A stretch of DNA of 64,000 nucleotides, taken from positions 124,001 through 188,000 of the forward strand of contig OENT01000004.1 in NCBI GenBank assembly GCA_900239685.1, in the 5' to 3' direction. The notes below the pieces were generated by a model that saw only the letters and a program-made list of their open reading frames with translations, searched no databases and was not told the DNA's origin. Shown here one piece after another: positions 1 through 12,200 of this stretch (its first letter is position 1; each line of letters opens with the position of its first letter). This DNA comes from Rotaria macrura (Eukaryota; Rotifera; Eurotatoria; Philodinida; Philodinidae). The position numbers were made by a program, and so were the translations under genes.

Positions 1-398
1 TACACTAAAATTCAATTACTAAGCATTTCCGTTGAAGTAATAGTTTCTTTGATAAAAAGAAAACATGATATAAACATCCGTATAGTACGATAAATAATCA
101 TCTGGATATATAAGACGCGCGAAACTAATCGATGAATCTTACTTGTAGATGTTCATCAACTATTTCTACTGGTTGTGAATGAAAGATTATTCAAGATAGA
201 CAACAAAAAGTTTTTCATCATCGCATGTTATGGAGGAATTATCAGTTTTTTCGTTGAATGGCCCTATCATATCACACTCGATTTATAAACAAAATTCGAA
301 CATTACTATCCATTGTTCTCAAATCCTATGATCCTGTACGTTTAATGGACTTCAATAATATTTTTATATAAGATCTTCATTGTTTGTTCTTTTTACAG

Positions 399-1085
399 TT
401 TGGTGACAAACTTCTTGAACATTTTCGTTCAAATCCATACTATCCATTTAAACGCACTCAATCATTTACATTCGAATATAAATATCGTCCTTGGTCAACA
501 ATCTATTTCCTAAGTGTTATACAAATATTAATATTTCTAGTCGGTATATATTCTTACAATCGTTTTCGTATAAATGAATATTGGATATCAGGCTCAGACG
601 TTCTTTTATTATTTACCGTTGTCGTACTAACAATATTCTTATGTCTTAATCTTATTGAACATATTAAACAGAGACGTATTGTTCTATCTCCACTTGATTT
701 CTATGTATCAATCTATCTAAATGATACATTAAAACATCAATGTTCCATTGATCGTGTTTATATATGTTTACATCAAATTGAATCATACAGCATACTTCTG
801 TATCATCTTGTATTTATTATTGAAGATATTGATTTTATTAAAATAAGTGATTACTTTTCTTATCAATTTCAATTACGACAAATTGGAAAGCGTTTAGCAA
901 AAAATTTATATATAAGTTATTTAGAAAGTCAACATTGGATTGGTATATTTCCGAAATATAAAAAATTAAAACACTACATTAAAAAACAACAAGCAGTGAA
1001 TCACAATGATGATTTACAAATGATTCAAAATAGTAGTTTTCAACGGAAACGAAAAATTTCATCAGATGCCATTGTCAATTTATGA
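399..1085 (+). CDS. TMEM249-like two-pass membrane protein, 5' part missing
   Basis: The last exon of a plus-strand gene starts just after a good acceptor (ttttacag ending at 398) and is open to TGA at 1085, giving about 228 residues. It begins with FGDKLLEHFRSNPYYPF. Two hydrophobic segments follow, at about exon residues 37-55 and 68-87. A soluble region then contains RVYICLHQIESYSILLYHLV and QIGKRLAKNLYISYLE. This order (an N-P-x-H/Y-P-F start, a membrane hairpin, then a domain ending in GR/K-x-LA-K-x-L-x-I-x-Y) resembles my memory of TMEM249, an accessory subunit of the sperm CatSper channel. The match is from memory. I could not place the upstream exon with the initiator: no phase-0 donor joined to an ATG is convincing in bases 1-340. 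The open frame itself is firm, because it is long for such AT-rich DNA and has ordinary amino-acid use; the name is tentative. Confidence 0.55.
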   Translation, partial: FGDKLLEHFRSNPYYPFKRTQSFTFEYKYRPWSTIYFLSVIQILIFLVGIYSYNRFRINEYWISGSDVLLLFTVVVLTIFLCLNLIEHIKQRRIVLSPLDFYVSIYLNDTLKHQCSIDRVYICLHQIESYSILLYHLVFIIEDIDFIKISDYFSYQFQLRQIGKRLAKNLYISYLESQHWIGIFPKYKKLKHYIKKQQAVNHNDDLQMIQNSSFQRKRKISSDAIVNL

Positions 1086-2867
1086 TGATTCTAGGATCTT
1101 TTCATTTGTTGTTGGTTTCATTTCTTTATGTTTCTTTTCGTTCTTTGTACAAAATGAAGATATTGATAACTCAAGTATATCACTTGAATGAACAATTTAT
1201 CATTACTTCGTAACTATAAATAAATTGAATTCGATTAAGAAAAAACAAAAGAGCACATAGTCCACTAAAGTGTACTTGAAAGAGGCGGTGTACATGCTTC
1301 AAATGAACAGTAAAAGGATATGCAAATTATACATCAGTTAAAACATCTGCACATGAGATTCGAAATGTATGTAAACGAACGTCTGACTTATATTGAATGG
1401 ATGTGTATTCTATATGCTTTCTTTCTAATTCTCAAGTATATATAAATATGTTGCTTTTATCTTAGCATAAATTAATAATATCTCTTGATTGAGCGATTGA
1501 AGAAAAGGTGAGAATAAATTCTGAATAAGACTGTGATTGTACAGTATATGTTGAAAAGTAATCTATAGTGATCAACTTGTTCATCGATGAATTACGAATT
1601 GAACCTTTCGCGTATCTCAAAATGTCAAGCCTATATTCAATACTAGAATATATATAAATAAGATCAATCTAAAATCTTCTTTGATTTGGAATCTAGCATA
1701 CTTTGATACCCTTCATGAAATTTTCCTATTATCGATTTGAACAGTGACCCTGAACATGTAACACAGTGTAATTGTATTCAGTGGAAAATGTATCAAGCAC
1801 ATGTCGCAGATATTTAGAATTCATCCAATAATAGAGAATAATCAGATCTAGAAGTAGAAAAATTTCGAACTAAAATCAATTTATTACCTTCAAGTCATGA
1901 ACATCTCTGCAATACTTAATCTCTATTTACATTCTTTTTTTTAATGAAATCTTGTACAGTATATAAATACATTCACCATCTCTATATTTACAAGTAAATT
2001 GACTGATGTTTTTACGGGAAGTTATAATTAACTTTGATTGTAGAGTGCTGGACTTTTTTTTGTATGTCTGCTGTCTTGGTTGTTGGTCGCCTTATTTTTT
2101 GTCGATGATTAAATTATCGAGTAACTCCAGATTTCAATCGTCAATTAAAATTGTTGCACAAAGAACATATTTGTTTAGTATCATTGTATGTAGAAAGATC
2201 AATTTTAAAGGTGTTCGTAGGATTTTAAGATATCCTTTTACTTCATGTTTTATTCAGACAACTTAAAAAAAGAACCAATCAATTATATGAATAAAATCAG
2301 TCATGTACCCATTGAACTCAATTATTTCCAATCTATTCTTTAGAAAATATGGCATTTTTGTACTTTACCGATCAGATGTCGCTTAATTTTTTATTTGTGT
2401 TTATAGTATTTATCAATAAAGTCCTAAGATTCAAATCTTTATTTCATCTTTTCTGAGGCAAGTTTAATTTACTACTTAGAAATAGACAACAACGATAAAG
2501 TAACATAACGAATGCTCAGGATTGACAAGGAAAGAAAATCGATAGTAGTAAACAGTAACAATATGTAGTCAAATAGATAAACGTCTAGAGGACAGTTTTG
2601 CTCTCAAGAAAAAGACAAGAAAATAAGATTCAATATATATATGCACAAAAAAAGACACAATTCAAAATCAATAAAGCGGGTTTCCTTTTTCTTAATTCTA
2701 CTGGCACGAGAAATTTAAAAAGCAACAAAGGACAACAACAACAACGACAAACAAACATATCTTGAATAAAGACACGAAAAAAAAAATTTTTCAAAAAAAA
2801 AAACTACATCAAGAATATTTATACGAAATGTTTTACATAATAAACAAATCGATGGGCGTATATCTTT
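1086..2867. other. intergenic, nothing recognised
   Basis: This is AT-rich spacer between the 3' ends of two convergent genes. An 86-codon frame at 2006-2266 has no recognisable motif and looks like chance. No RNA gene or transposon ends were seen. Confidence 0.5.
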
Positions 2868-5567
2868 TTATTTGACAGTAATCGTCTTTTCAGCAATAAC
2901 CTATTCAATAAAAATAGAACTCATCAATAAAAACAAGCAAGATATATTTAACTTACGCGTCCATCTGAATCTTCTAAAATTGTTTTCTTGGCTTCATTAC
3001 CAGTTGTAAACCATTTTGTTGTACGTAGTTTTAAATTTGTTGGTGGATCAACCGATATATCATTAACATCTGAGCTCCAAATCTACGACAGAAAAAAAAA
3101 CGATAATTTGATGAAAGAAAAGTTCGTTTTTTCTGATTATTTCGATTTTACTGTTGTCGTAGCACCAGCTTTGAGAACCATGCCTTTAGGAAATTTAAAT
3201 TCATACGATTGTGAAGCAACCTTTCGTTTGAGTACCCATCCATTGAATGAAACATCTTGTTTGGAATTATTTATTAATTTAACGAATTTTGGTTGTGAAC
3301 TTTCATCGTCAATTATATTAATGCCATCGAGTAATTGTGTATTCATTGATGGTTGATCATCAAGTTCATAACGCGGACGTTTACGTGATGGATAAGAACT
3401 TGTTTCGAATGTTGTTGATGCTTCCATACGTGATAAATTACCCGAAATGTTAAGTCTAGATATTCAAGATAAATAAATGATCAATACTTATTCTCTAAAA
3501 AAAATGAAGTGTGCTTTTTTTTCCATACCGTTCTTCTTCCGATTCAAGTAACTTTCTATATGTTGCAATTTCTCTATCGAGACCAATTTTAATATCAAGT
3601 AAATTTTGATAATCGATTTGCATTTGTTCAATTTGCTGTTTTAATCGTTCAATATCATTATCACGTTCGCTTAGTAGGTCATCTTGTCGTTGTTGCGAAC
3701 GATGAAGACGATCTTCTAAATCACGGCAACGTTGTTCAAGTGCTAATACTTTATCATTAAGAGCATCCCGAGTTTTAGTTGCATCTTCAATACGTTCACG
3801 ATAGGATGCTAAATCCGAACGATATGTACTAAATTGATCTGCATTACGACGTAGTGTTGTTTGTAAATCTTCAATTTTTTTCTCATATTGAGTAGCTACT
3901 TCATCACGCATAGCTTGCATTTCTTGTTCAGTCTGTAAACGTAGTTCTTGTAATTCATTTAATAAACGGTCATTATATTGTTGACGTAAACTATCATCAT
4001 AAGATCTAACTTCAAATTGTCGTTGCCTACGAACTTCTTCAATAGCCTAGAAAAGAAACAGAAAGTTAACTAAGTATTTGTTTACTATTTTATTTGATTA
4101 TTTACCGTGTCATGAACTTGTTCATTGAATTGAAGCTCTTCACGTAGGGTTTTGTTCTTATTTTCAAGATCGATGCGAAGAAGTGTCTCAGCTTCAAGTT
4201 GACGTTTCAATGCATTTACTTGCTTATCAAGATCATTATTAAGACCCCGTAAAGTCTCAAAAAAAAAACACAAAACAAAAGGATAAATTAACTAAATCAG
4301 TCAACAATAGGTCTCTTCCGAAAATGGAATATTTATTCCTTGAAAATATTTAGCAATCATGCTTTCACTTTTAGAACCCATGGTTTCATTACTCATACTT
4401 AAGTCACATATTCTACTAGTAGTTGTATTTCAATGATCTTCGTACAAGTCAACTGAAAATCATTCGTTTGACATCTAGAAAAAGTCCTCTCGATTGCTCT
4501 AATTCATAGGATATGCAAGATTGTCTTCTTGCAACAATGCTACTTTTTCCTTGTTCTTCGGCGACACCTCATAGTTTATGTGTCGTCTGGTAAACAGAGC
4601 TTTTAAATTTTCACAATTTAATTATCAGTCAAGGTCTAGTGATGGATCAAGGTTGTCGTTGTGATGGCGTGTCTCCGTTCTTTGAGTAAATGTCATTGAG
4701 AACATTTTATCAGTCTTTCACCAACTTCACGTGTTTGTTATTATTATACATGCGTATATCATAGTTTATAGCCTTGAACATTGTTTAGGAAATACGATTC
4801 ATAGCCTTAGACCGACTACACTGTATTCCTTTGATTGAGATATAAATAATATTCGAAAAACTATTGGCTGACTTTGATCGACAAAGTAATCCTCACTGAC
4901 TATACTAATTATAAAGCTTCCAGAAAATATTTTATCATTGAACTTACCACGTTTTCATCCGTTTTACGATTAGCGTCGTATCCAAGGGCATCAATGCGAG
5001 TTTTCAATTCTCCAAGTTCAGTTTCATATTGTTTTAAACGATTTTCACCTGCACGTAATTCACGTTCTTTTCGAGCAAGTCTAAAATAGTTCATGAATAC
5101 GACAATATGAATTAGAGTAAACAATAGAATATACGCACTTTGCAACAGCATCTTGTGCTTCAGCATTCGATTTTTCAGCATCGATTTCTAAACGTGATTT
5201 TTCTCTTGCAAGTTCTTCGATTAACTTTTTTGCATCTTCAAGTTCACGTTCGTATAATTGTTTGACTTTAGATGTTTCAACTTCATACGTATCGCTGTAT
5301 GATGCAATGATATTCTATTCATAAAAAAATATTCGAAGATTGTTGATTTTGTTAATTAGAGAAAAAATGGTATGCTGATTTTACCTTTAATTCTTTATTG
5401 TCTTGTTCTAAGCGACGTACAGTATCAATGTAAACAGCCAAACGATTATTAAGAGTTTCCAATTGTTCCTTTTCTTGTGCACGAGAAATATTCAAACCAC
5501 TTGTATTACCCGATGATGAAGCATTACGACTTCGTAATGATGCGGTTGATGACGATCGATTAGCCAT
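2868..5567 (-). CDS. intermediate filament protein with lamin-tail domain
   Basis: Eight exons join in frame into 540 residues: 5385-5567, 5139-5314, 4948-5080, 4106-4255, 3529-4046, 3152-3455, 2957-3082 and 2868-2900. The Ser-rich head is followed by the coil 1A motif (LNNRLAVYIDTVRRLEQDN, about residues 36-54). Long heptad coils follow, ending in the rod signature ATYRKLLESEEER (about 375-387). A linker with a basic SRKRPR cluster precedes a lamin-tail Ig fold (about 443-540: FVKLINNSK, NGWVLKR, FPKGMVLKAG, PPTNLKLRTTKWF). The long coil 1 and the tail domain are the lamin or protostome cytoplasmic IF arrangement. The protein ends in ITVK, with no CaaX farnesylation box, which favours a cytoplasmic filament or an unprenylated lamin-like protein. 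The basic cluster could still be a nuclear localisation signal. All splice phases agree, so the model is strong. Confidence 0.9.
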
Positions 5568-7063
5568 TGTATTTCCAAACAGTATTGCTAGTTCAACAGT
5601 AAAATTAATCGATTAGCTATATTGAAATTACGTCTTATCGTCTGAAACAATTCAATTAGGAGAATTACGAAAGATAAAGGTATCAAAAACTTGTTATTTT
5701 CAATCTGCGGTTTTATAGTAAGAAAGAAAATAATATGGCGTTCTATATCTGATTTCTACATATAGTTGACTAATTTTGACAGTCTCTATTTGTATTGACA
5801 TTTCTCTAATGAAGACAATAACAAAAGCATAACACTCTAACATCAATTTGTTTATCCGTCCCCTATTGATAGGTCAACGTCGTCAGGTTATTCACAATGC
5901 TCACAGTCGTACGTGCATATAAAGACGACATTGTTCGCTCCAACGTGGAATTAGTGGGAAGAAACGAAATAATAGGCACTACAATCAACATAGATTCAAA
6001 TTGACCCTAGCGCTGTACGAAATGAGTTACAAATGTCGTCTTTGTTTCGTTTTGAGCAGTAAGGAGTGCATCATAGCCTCCATATAAAAATTCTCAATAA
6101 AGTAGTTTTCATCTATTTGAATGAAATGAATTTTAAATATTAATTTACTTAACGGAACTGTTTTCTTTCATATTTAGAATAAATTATTATAGGTGTCCGT
6201 AGTATACTGATCCGAGCAAAGGATTGCAACTGCCTAGCATTTTAAGTAAAAATACCAAGTATGCTATACTTCGTTGAATATCGGTATCTTTTTTTCAATG
6301 TAAGACTAATTATTTTGTTTTTCTATCGATAACATTTTTTCATATGCTTCTCTATAATATTCATATAGAGGCGACGTATTCCCATAAATCGATTGACGTG
6401 AATTGATGGAAAAATATAGATTATCAAACTGAATGTCAGAGATTGTTTTGAATATGCATGTCAAAATTTATGACCGATGAAAATTTTACTCTCTTGTACA
6501 GAGTACTATTCTTTGAGAGCACAATTAACTAATATGTTTCAGGCACAAAAATATTTTATGTCAGCATTTTTAGTATCAAAGGTAAACATAAGATTATCTG
6601 TATTTGATTTTGCACTGGAGATATGACAACGATGAATAACAACTTTTGTCACATAAAATTCCGACAAAACAACTTTAGTCAATTTTTGCAACGTAATCAA
6701 TATATGTGATTTTATTCTAGAGATTGCACGCAAGTATTCGCAATGACTCAAAGGCAAACAAGAAAGATTTGTTTCTTCCTAATTCATGCTTAAAAAACAT
6801 TCAAATTCTATGCCTTTAATGCCGGGAACCTTGACTGAAAGAAAAAAAAATAAGAAAGCAGAATTTATAACCCATAAAACTATTTTAGGTTGTTGTTTTT
6901 CGTTTTATGATGTTGTTGACAAAAATTTTCATTTGTAAATTGCATCACAACTACTTGTTTATCATTATTTTTTGTGACGAAAAAAAAATATCGATCATAA
7001 ACTTAATCTGACTAAATGAAAAAAAAATAAGCGAATCGTTGTTCTAATTAGTTTCGTCTATCT
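5568..7063. other. intergenic, nothing recognised
   Basis: This holds the upstream region of the intermediate filament gene and the downstream region of the EI24-like gene. The minus-strand frame at 6539-6757 has no motif and no neighbouring splice sites that extend it. I see no gene here. Confidence 0.5.
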
Positions 7064-8176
7064 TTAAATCATCTCATTTTTAGGTAGTAATGGTTCATCG
7101 ATTGATGCTCTTTCAGCAGCAACAACAATGCGTGTTGCACCACAAACACCAGCCGGTAATAGCAGAAGAAACGCCCCTGGAATTAAAAAAATAACTTCCA
7201 CAGCTAAACCGAAACCGAGCGTTGCCCATAAATAATGTCTAAACCATGGTGTGCGTTCTCTTACGCCGTATAAATGCAACGATAATGGATAATCAATTAT
7301 ATCATATGCAATAATGAAACCAGTTGACAGAAATTTAATTGTAGTTGTTACTATAATAAGTGGTGGGAACAAGAGTTCTACGAATGTTAAAACAATAAAA
7401 ATAGAAAATGAAATTAGTAATGAAATACTAGCTGTGCGTAAACTCCGCCATACACTAGACCAAAAGGATTCCTCTGGTCGATTCGGATATTTAAGATCAC
7501 GTTCTTGTGCACGTACTAGACTTTCAAGAGCTGGTGCACTGATTGGTTGAGCTGTTATTAGTGCAATAATTAATGAAAGACATATAACAGCTATATAGAC
7601 CACAATACGAAGTAACCAGTATCCAATGGCAATCCAATGCGATTTAGATTTGTGAAACCAACGATCTGTAAGAATATGCATGCTCCAAATACCTGCTATA
7701 GCTAGAATCACGAGAATTAATGAAAATGAAATTGCAGGTACTAATGCACGTGACCACGTCGATGAATGCGTTAAAAGAAAATATAAACCTTGAAATGGTG
7801 CCATGATACCATCAATGAAGCCGGGTGCAGTAGATTTTGTACGAGTTAAATCTGATAAAATTTGATTTTCTAAAGATTGTCTATCATGGAAAAAGCCATG
7901 AATTTTTGCAGAACTATGTATCGGTGGCTTTGATCGCGAAGATGTAAGTATATAAACAGCTGAAATTTGTTTTAATTGTAGGAGACGATTTGCCGATTCT
8001 GTTGGATCGATGACAACAAGAGTTAAACCATGCAATGTCTCTGGTAAGGAACACAAAAATTGATAACATGTCTCTTCATGAGTAAAAAGAGCAACATGAA
8101 AACGAAGCTCATTAGGTATTGATGCTTGTTGATTATTTTCTAACCAAACTACACTTGTATTTGATGACATTTTCAT
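7064..8176 (-). CDS. receiver-like module fused to EI24/CysZ-like membrane domain
   Basis: A single-exon gene encodes 370 residues. The first ATG (8176) is followed two codons later by a second ATG (8170), and either could start. Residues about 8-112 alternate short strands and helices (SVVWLENNQ, RFHVALFTHEETCYQFLCSL, GLTLVVID, ISAVYILTSS, KIHGFFHDRQSLENQI). This resembles a degenerate response-regulator-like fold that I recall at the N-terminus of many bdelloid rotifer proteins. Residues about 118-350 look like the EI24/CysZ family: a DGIMAPFQGLYFLLTHSS entry helix, hydrophobic segments near 145-170, 182-208, 248-280 and 315-350, and an AQPISAP loop. EI24 family proteins are ER membrane proteins linked to autophagy; CysZ is a bacterial sulfate channel. 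Lack of introns among intron-rich neighbours could reflect retrocopying. The membrane part is the firmer call. Confidence 0.75.
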   Translation of the reverse strand: MKMSSNTSVVWLENNQQASIPNELRFHVALFTHEETCYQFLCSLPETLHGLTLVVIDPTESANRLLQLKQISAVYILTSSRSKPPIHSSAKIHGFFHDRQSLENQILSDLTRTKSTAPGFIDGIMAPFQGLYFLLTHSSTWSRALVPAISFSLILVILAIAGIWSMHILTDRWFHKSKSHWIAIGYWLLRIVVYIAVICLSLIIALITAQPISAPALESLVRAQERDLKYPNRPEESFWSSVWRSLRTASISLLISFSIFIVLTFVELLFPPLIIVTTTIKFLSTGFIIAYDIIDYPLSLHLYGVRERTPWFRHYLWATLGFGLAVEVIFLIPGAFLLLLPAGVCGATRIVVAAERASIDEPLLPKNEMI

Positions 8177-9273
8177 TCACAAATGAAAATATAACTAACA
8201 TATTTTTTATCGATATATATATTTATGCATTTTCATTTGTTTTTTTGCTTATTTCTTTTTTTCTCTTCCTACTGCCAATCAGAATCGAGAATGACATCAT
8301 ACCGACTGACTTCATGACAAAACGTTAGACAAATAAATGGCTTTATCTACAGGCTATGATTATCATAGTGCGCCACATGTTCAATATATGTATGTATAAT
8401 ATATGCTAAAGAAAGATTATTTTTGTTATGAAAATTTTCTCTTTATACAATTTACGTTTTGATTGACAGTTTTGTTTCATATATATATATATACATCGAG
8501 ATATGATGATTGTCTTCTTCTTTTTGAATAGAAATGCGAGACATTTGGCATTATAATTTTCAAATCAAGAAAAATAAAGCAAAACATCAACAGATCAAAT
8601 TCATAAACGAGATTATTTTCGATGCAGGAAAAAAACAAGATGACTAATAAAGCTCTTGATGTTCCTTGGACTTGATTCAAAGAATCAAACGTGAAATTTA
8701 TATTGTAGTGAGATAAGAGACATGGTCTTGTAATTTGTCTTGTAGACGAGAAAAATTTTGACAGCATGTTTCTCGGTTTGTGAACTATTTCGTCGCATCC
8801 ATGTTCGTTAGTCTCATTAATTGTAGATGTTAATTGTGATATATCCTAGTGAACCAAAGATACTGACTTTATACAATACGAATTATTTTTCTGTAGAAAC
8901 ATTTACTTAACTGGAAGAGTTTATAACGGTGTTTGATCATCCGATTTCGGAGACATCAGTTTATTTGAATAAAAAGATCTCGTCACTGTTTATTGACTCT
9001 CCACATGTTTATCATGGGAGTAACAGTTGGTGTTTAGAAATACATAGTTTTTATTTTCTTTTGAAATGATATTATTGCTCAGATTAATTAGTGATTCGAT
9101 CAATGCATGTTTTTGTTTACATTATATAGAACAATTCATTTCCAAGTTATTTTTTATGCATTGGTATTTTAGAGAGATAAGGAGAAAAAGAAAATTTAAC
9201 AGTAACAGTGATCATCCACTATATAAATATATATATGCAGTATAATTTAAAATAGACTGAGATTATAATATTG
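8177..9273. other. intergenic, nothing recognised
   Basis: AT-rich spacer with a short TA run near 8480-8495. The frame at 8477-8767 (minus) is low-complexity and unsupported. Confidence 0.5.
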
Positions 9274-12200
9274 TTAACCGATTCGTCCAAAACATGAATA
9301 CGTGACTTCTTTAAAGATTGTATCAGGATCTCGACCACAGCCGAAAACTGGTAAAAAACGATGAAAACATCTGAAGAAATTCGATAGTAGACGAGTGAAC
9401 TTATTATTCATGAAAATATTCATACTTGATTCTAACTATTGGTGAATTGTATGGAGTAAAATCTAGATTCCACATGCATGGTTGTTTTTTACTGCGAGAT
9501 TTGTTGTTAACTAGTGTAGTCAATTTTTCATTTTCTATATTTAATGATCGACTATTCATTGATGATTGTCGTCGGCGATCATGATAAGCTTCACCAGGAG
9601 AAGAATCTCGAGTAACATACGACGATTGATCATGTTTCCCGGATGATGAATTGCGACTCGTTAGAAGATTCAGCAATGACTGTATAGAACAGAAAATACT
9701 CATACAAGAATTTAACCTACTAAAATCTGTTAGTATTTATACGTAGACTGACATGTTGATGCTATTTAGGATTTTTTTTGTTTGTTTCCTTCTTAGAATA
9801 AAATTGAATAACAAAAAAAATAATGTTTACTTTTGTTGGTCGCAGTGATCCATTAGATAATCGACGGTTGCTATAGTTTTGTTTTTCATCGGACAATTTC
9901 CCGGTATCTGTACTTGCTGGACGTGATAAAGAAGTTTTAACGTTTTTAAATTTTAACGAATGAAAAATACTCTTCCGACGAGTAAATATTTGTGAACCAG
10001 AATTATCGATTCGGGTATTGTTCAATTCATTTTCCGGATCGGTTTTTTGGTGACTTCTATGCTTGCCACGTTCTATTGAATCATCTCTAGTATGCGACGA
10101 TTGATGCATATGCTTAGAAGATTTTTGTGTGTCTTCATCCAATTGATGGTGTCGTCGATGATGATGATGTCGATTATCTACCGATGATGCTACATAAGGT
10201 GGAAGTGATTCATGTCGTTGTGCAATTGCTGATTTATTTCCATTATTTAAATATTCCTCATTGGATGATTCATCTGATGATGATGAGTCGTTTGGATTAT
10301 CAGTATGTCCAAAGTCATTCATTATATAATCATCTGGATATTTCAATTCAATCTCAATTTCTTTGACTTTAACTAGTTTAGTAAATGGAAATTCATACTA
10401 AACAAATAAAGAAAATTTCAATGCGAAAACAATCATGAAGATTTTTCTTGTTTGTCTTTCTACTTGATCTTTTGAATTTCCATTCCGTTTAATATAACGT
10501 AAAAAATCTTTTCGTGTAGTATGTTCAATAAGAATTAAATCTAGTAAGCCATCAGCTAAATGACCATACTTAGATACACCCTGCGGTGCAAAGGACCATA
10601 AGTTTGCATTCGTTAATACTAGAGCCTGTAAAAAGGAACGATGAAGAACTTTCCAGTGTTGTTTTTCTTCTTTTTGTTGATTAGGACCTTGTCGAGATAA
10701 TGACGATGAACGATGATTTCTATCATTAGTGGATGGATGTAATGTTTTTCGTTTGTTTATTTTTTGTATATGATTGGTATCAAAAATTTTTACGCGATTG
10801 TCAGTATCTTCAATAATCACTGGGCTACAGGAATTACAACTAAACATGAGAAGTTGTTACTTGCAAATAATTCAAAAATGAATATGTTGCTTACCCTCGA
10901 TGACAACGAGTCATAAGCACACCACTTGGATCGGCAGGAATATAACGAATTTCCATTTCAATCGATCTATTCAATAGGAAAATTTCTATTGTATATGAAT
11001 CGAATATATCATCAGACTTTCTATTTATAGAATTTTCTTTGTTTCACAACGAAAAAGGAACTAGACTACTGATCGTATTCGAGACAATGAAAATTATTCC
11101 AATTTTAAATGAACACAGATTATCCTAACCGAAGGATTAGCATATTACGATGAAGAGAAAATCCAAAAGGAAAGTGAATGTTCGTAAAATAAATGCTATG
11201 ATAGAAACGGCACGATACAACCTTCACGAAGTATGATGCTTCTGTATCTTAGACACAATTAACTCAACAAAATCATAGTGGAACATATCTTTTGTGATAA
11301 AAACAAATGGATTGTTGTGTTAGTCATACAATTATAGAGTGACATTCTTTACGCTAATGTTACTTTATAGAAACAAAAATATGTTTTTCCTTCTTATAAA
11401 GTGCGTATTTGTGAAAAATAAGCACGGATTGTCGAGCACGAAATGATAAGTACTAAAGAAAAATTATGTATACAACAGTAAATTATATTCAAACAAAGTC
11501 ACTGTTACAAATTTGACTTTTTTACCTAGGGATAATGATAGAACACAAGAACAGAATGAAAACTCTGTAGGTTCTATTATTTTTGGATACCAGAGACAGA
11601 TCATAAAGTTGCTATATCGACATCAATCAAATTCTCCTCTATTAGACTTCTAATGTTACATAATTATTGATTAAAATTATTCGGATACTGAATATAGACA
11701 AAATCAACGCTAAGATGTACAATAGAATAGTATTACCTAAGATTTTTATTTGAAGCTGCTTTTGAAAATGATTTTCGAATGGTTTTTTTTGAATTAGTAA
11801 ATGAATAACGTGTGAAATATTTAAGTGCATTAGCTGGATAACCAGCTCCAGCACTAAAGTTTGCCGTTACAAAACTACGATTTGCATCAAATATTGCTGA
11901 CATATCAATTTTCATTCGATGATCTAAAATTTATCAATGAAATGTTTAGGAAGTATATATCAATAATATATATACATGTATAGAGCTTACTAAAAAGTAG
12001 ATGAAGAATCGGCGTAAAATGATCTGTGCAACCATGAATCGAGTGACAAATGATATTCGTTGATCCTTAGAAATAATGAATGAAATTCACATGAAATAGT
12101 CATATTGAAAATCTACCATTGGGTACAATACATATAGGAAAAGGTAATGATGGTAAATCACATTCTGTATCTAATCTAGAACACAGCACACAATATGATA

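Noticed and set aside
2006-2266. 86-codon plus-strand frame
   Set aside because: Phe/Cys/Leu-rich chance frame in an AT-rich spacer, with no splice partners or motif.
2988-3356. 122-codon plus-strand frame
   Set aside because: Antisense to two exons and an intron of the intermediate filament gene.
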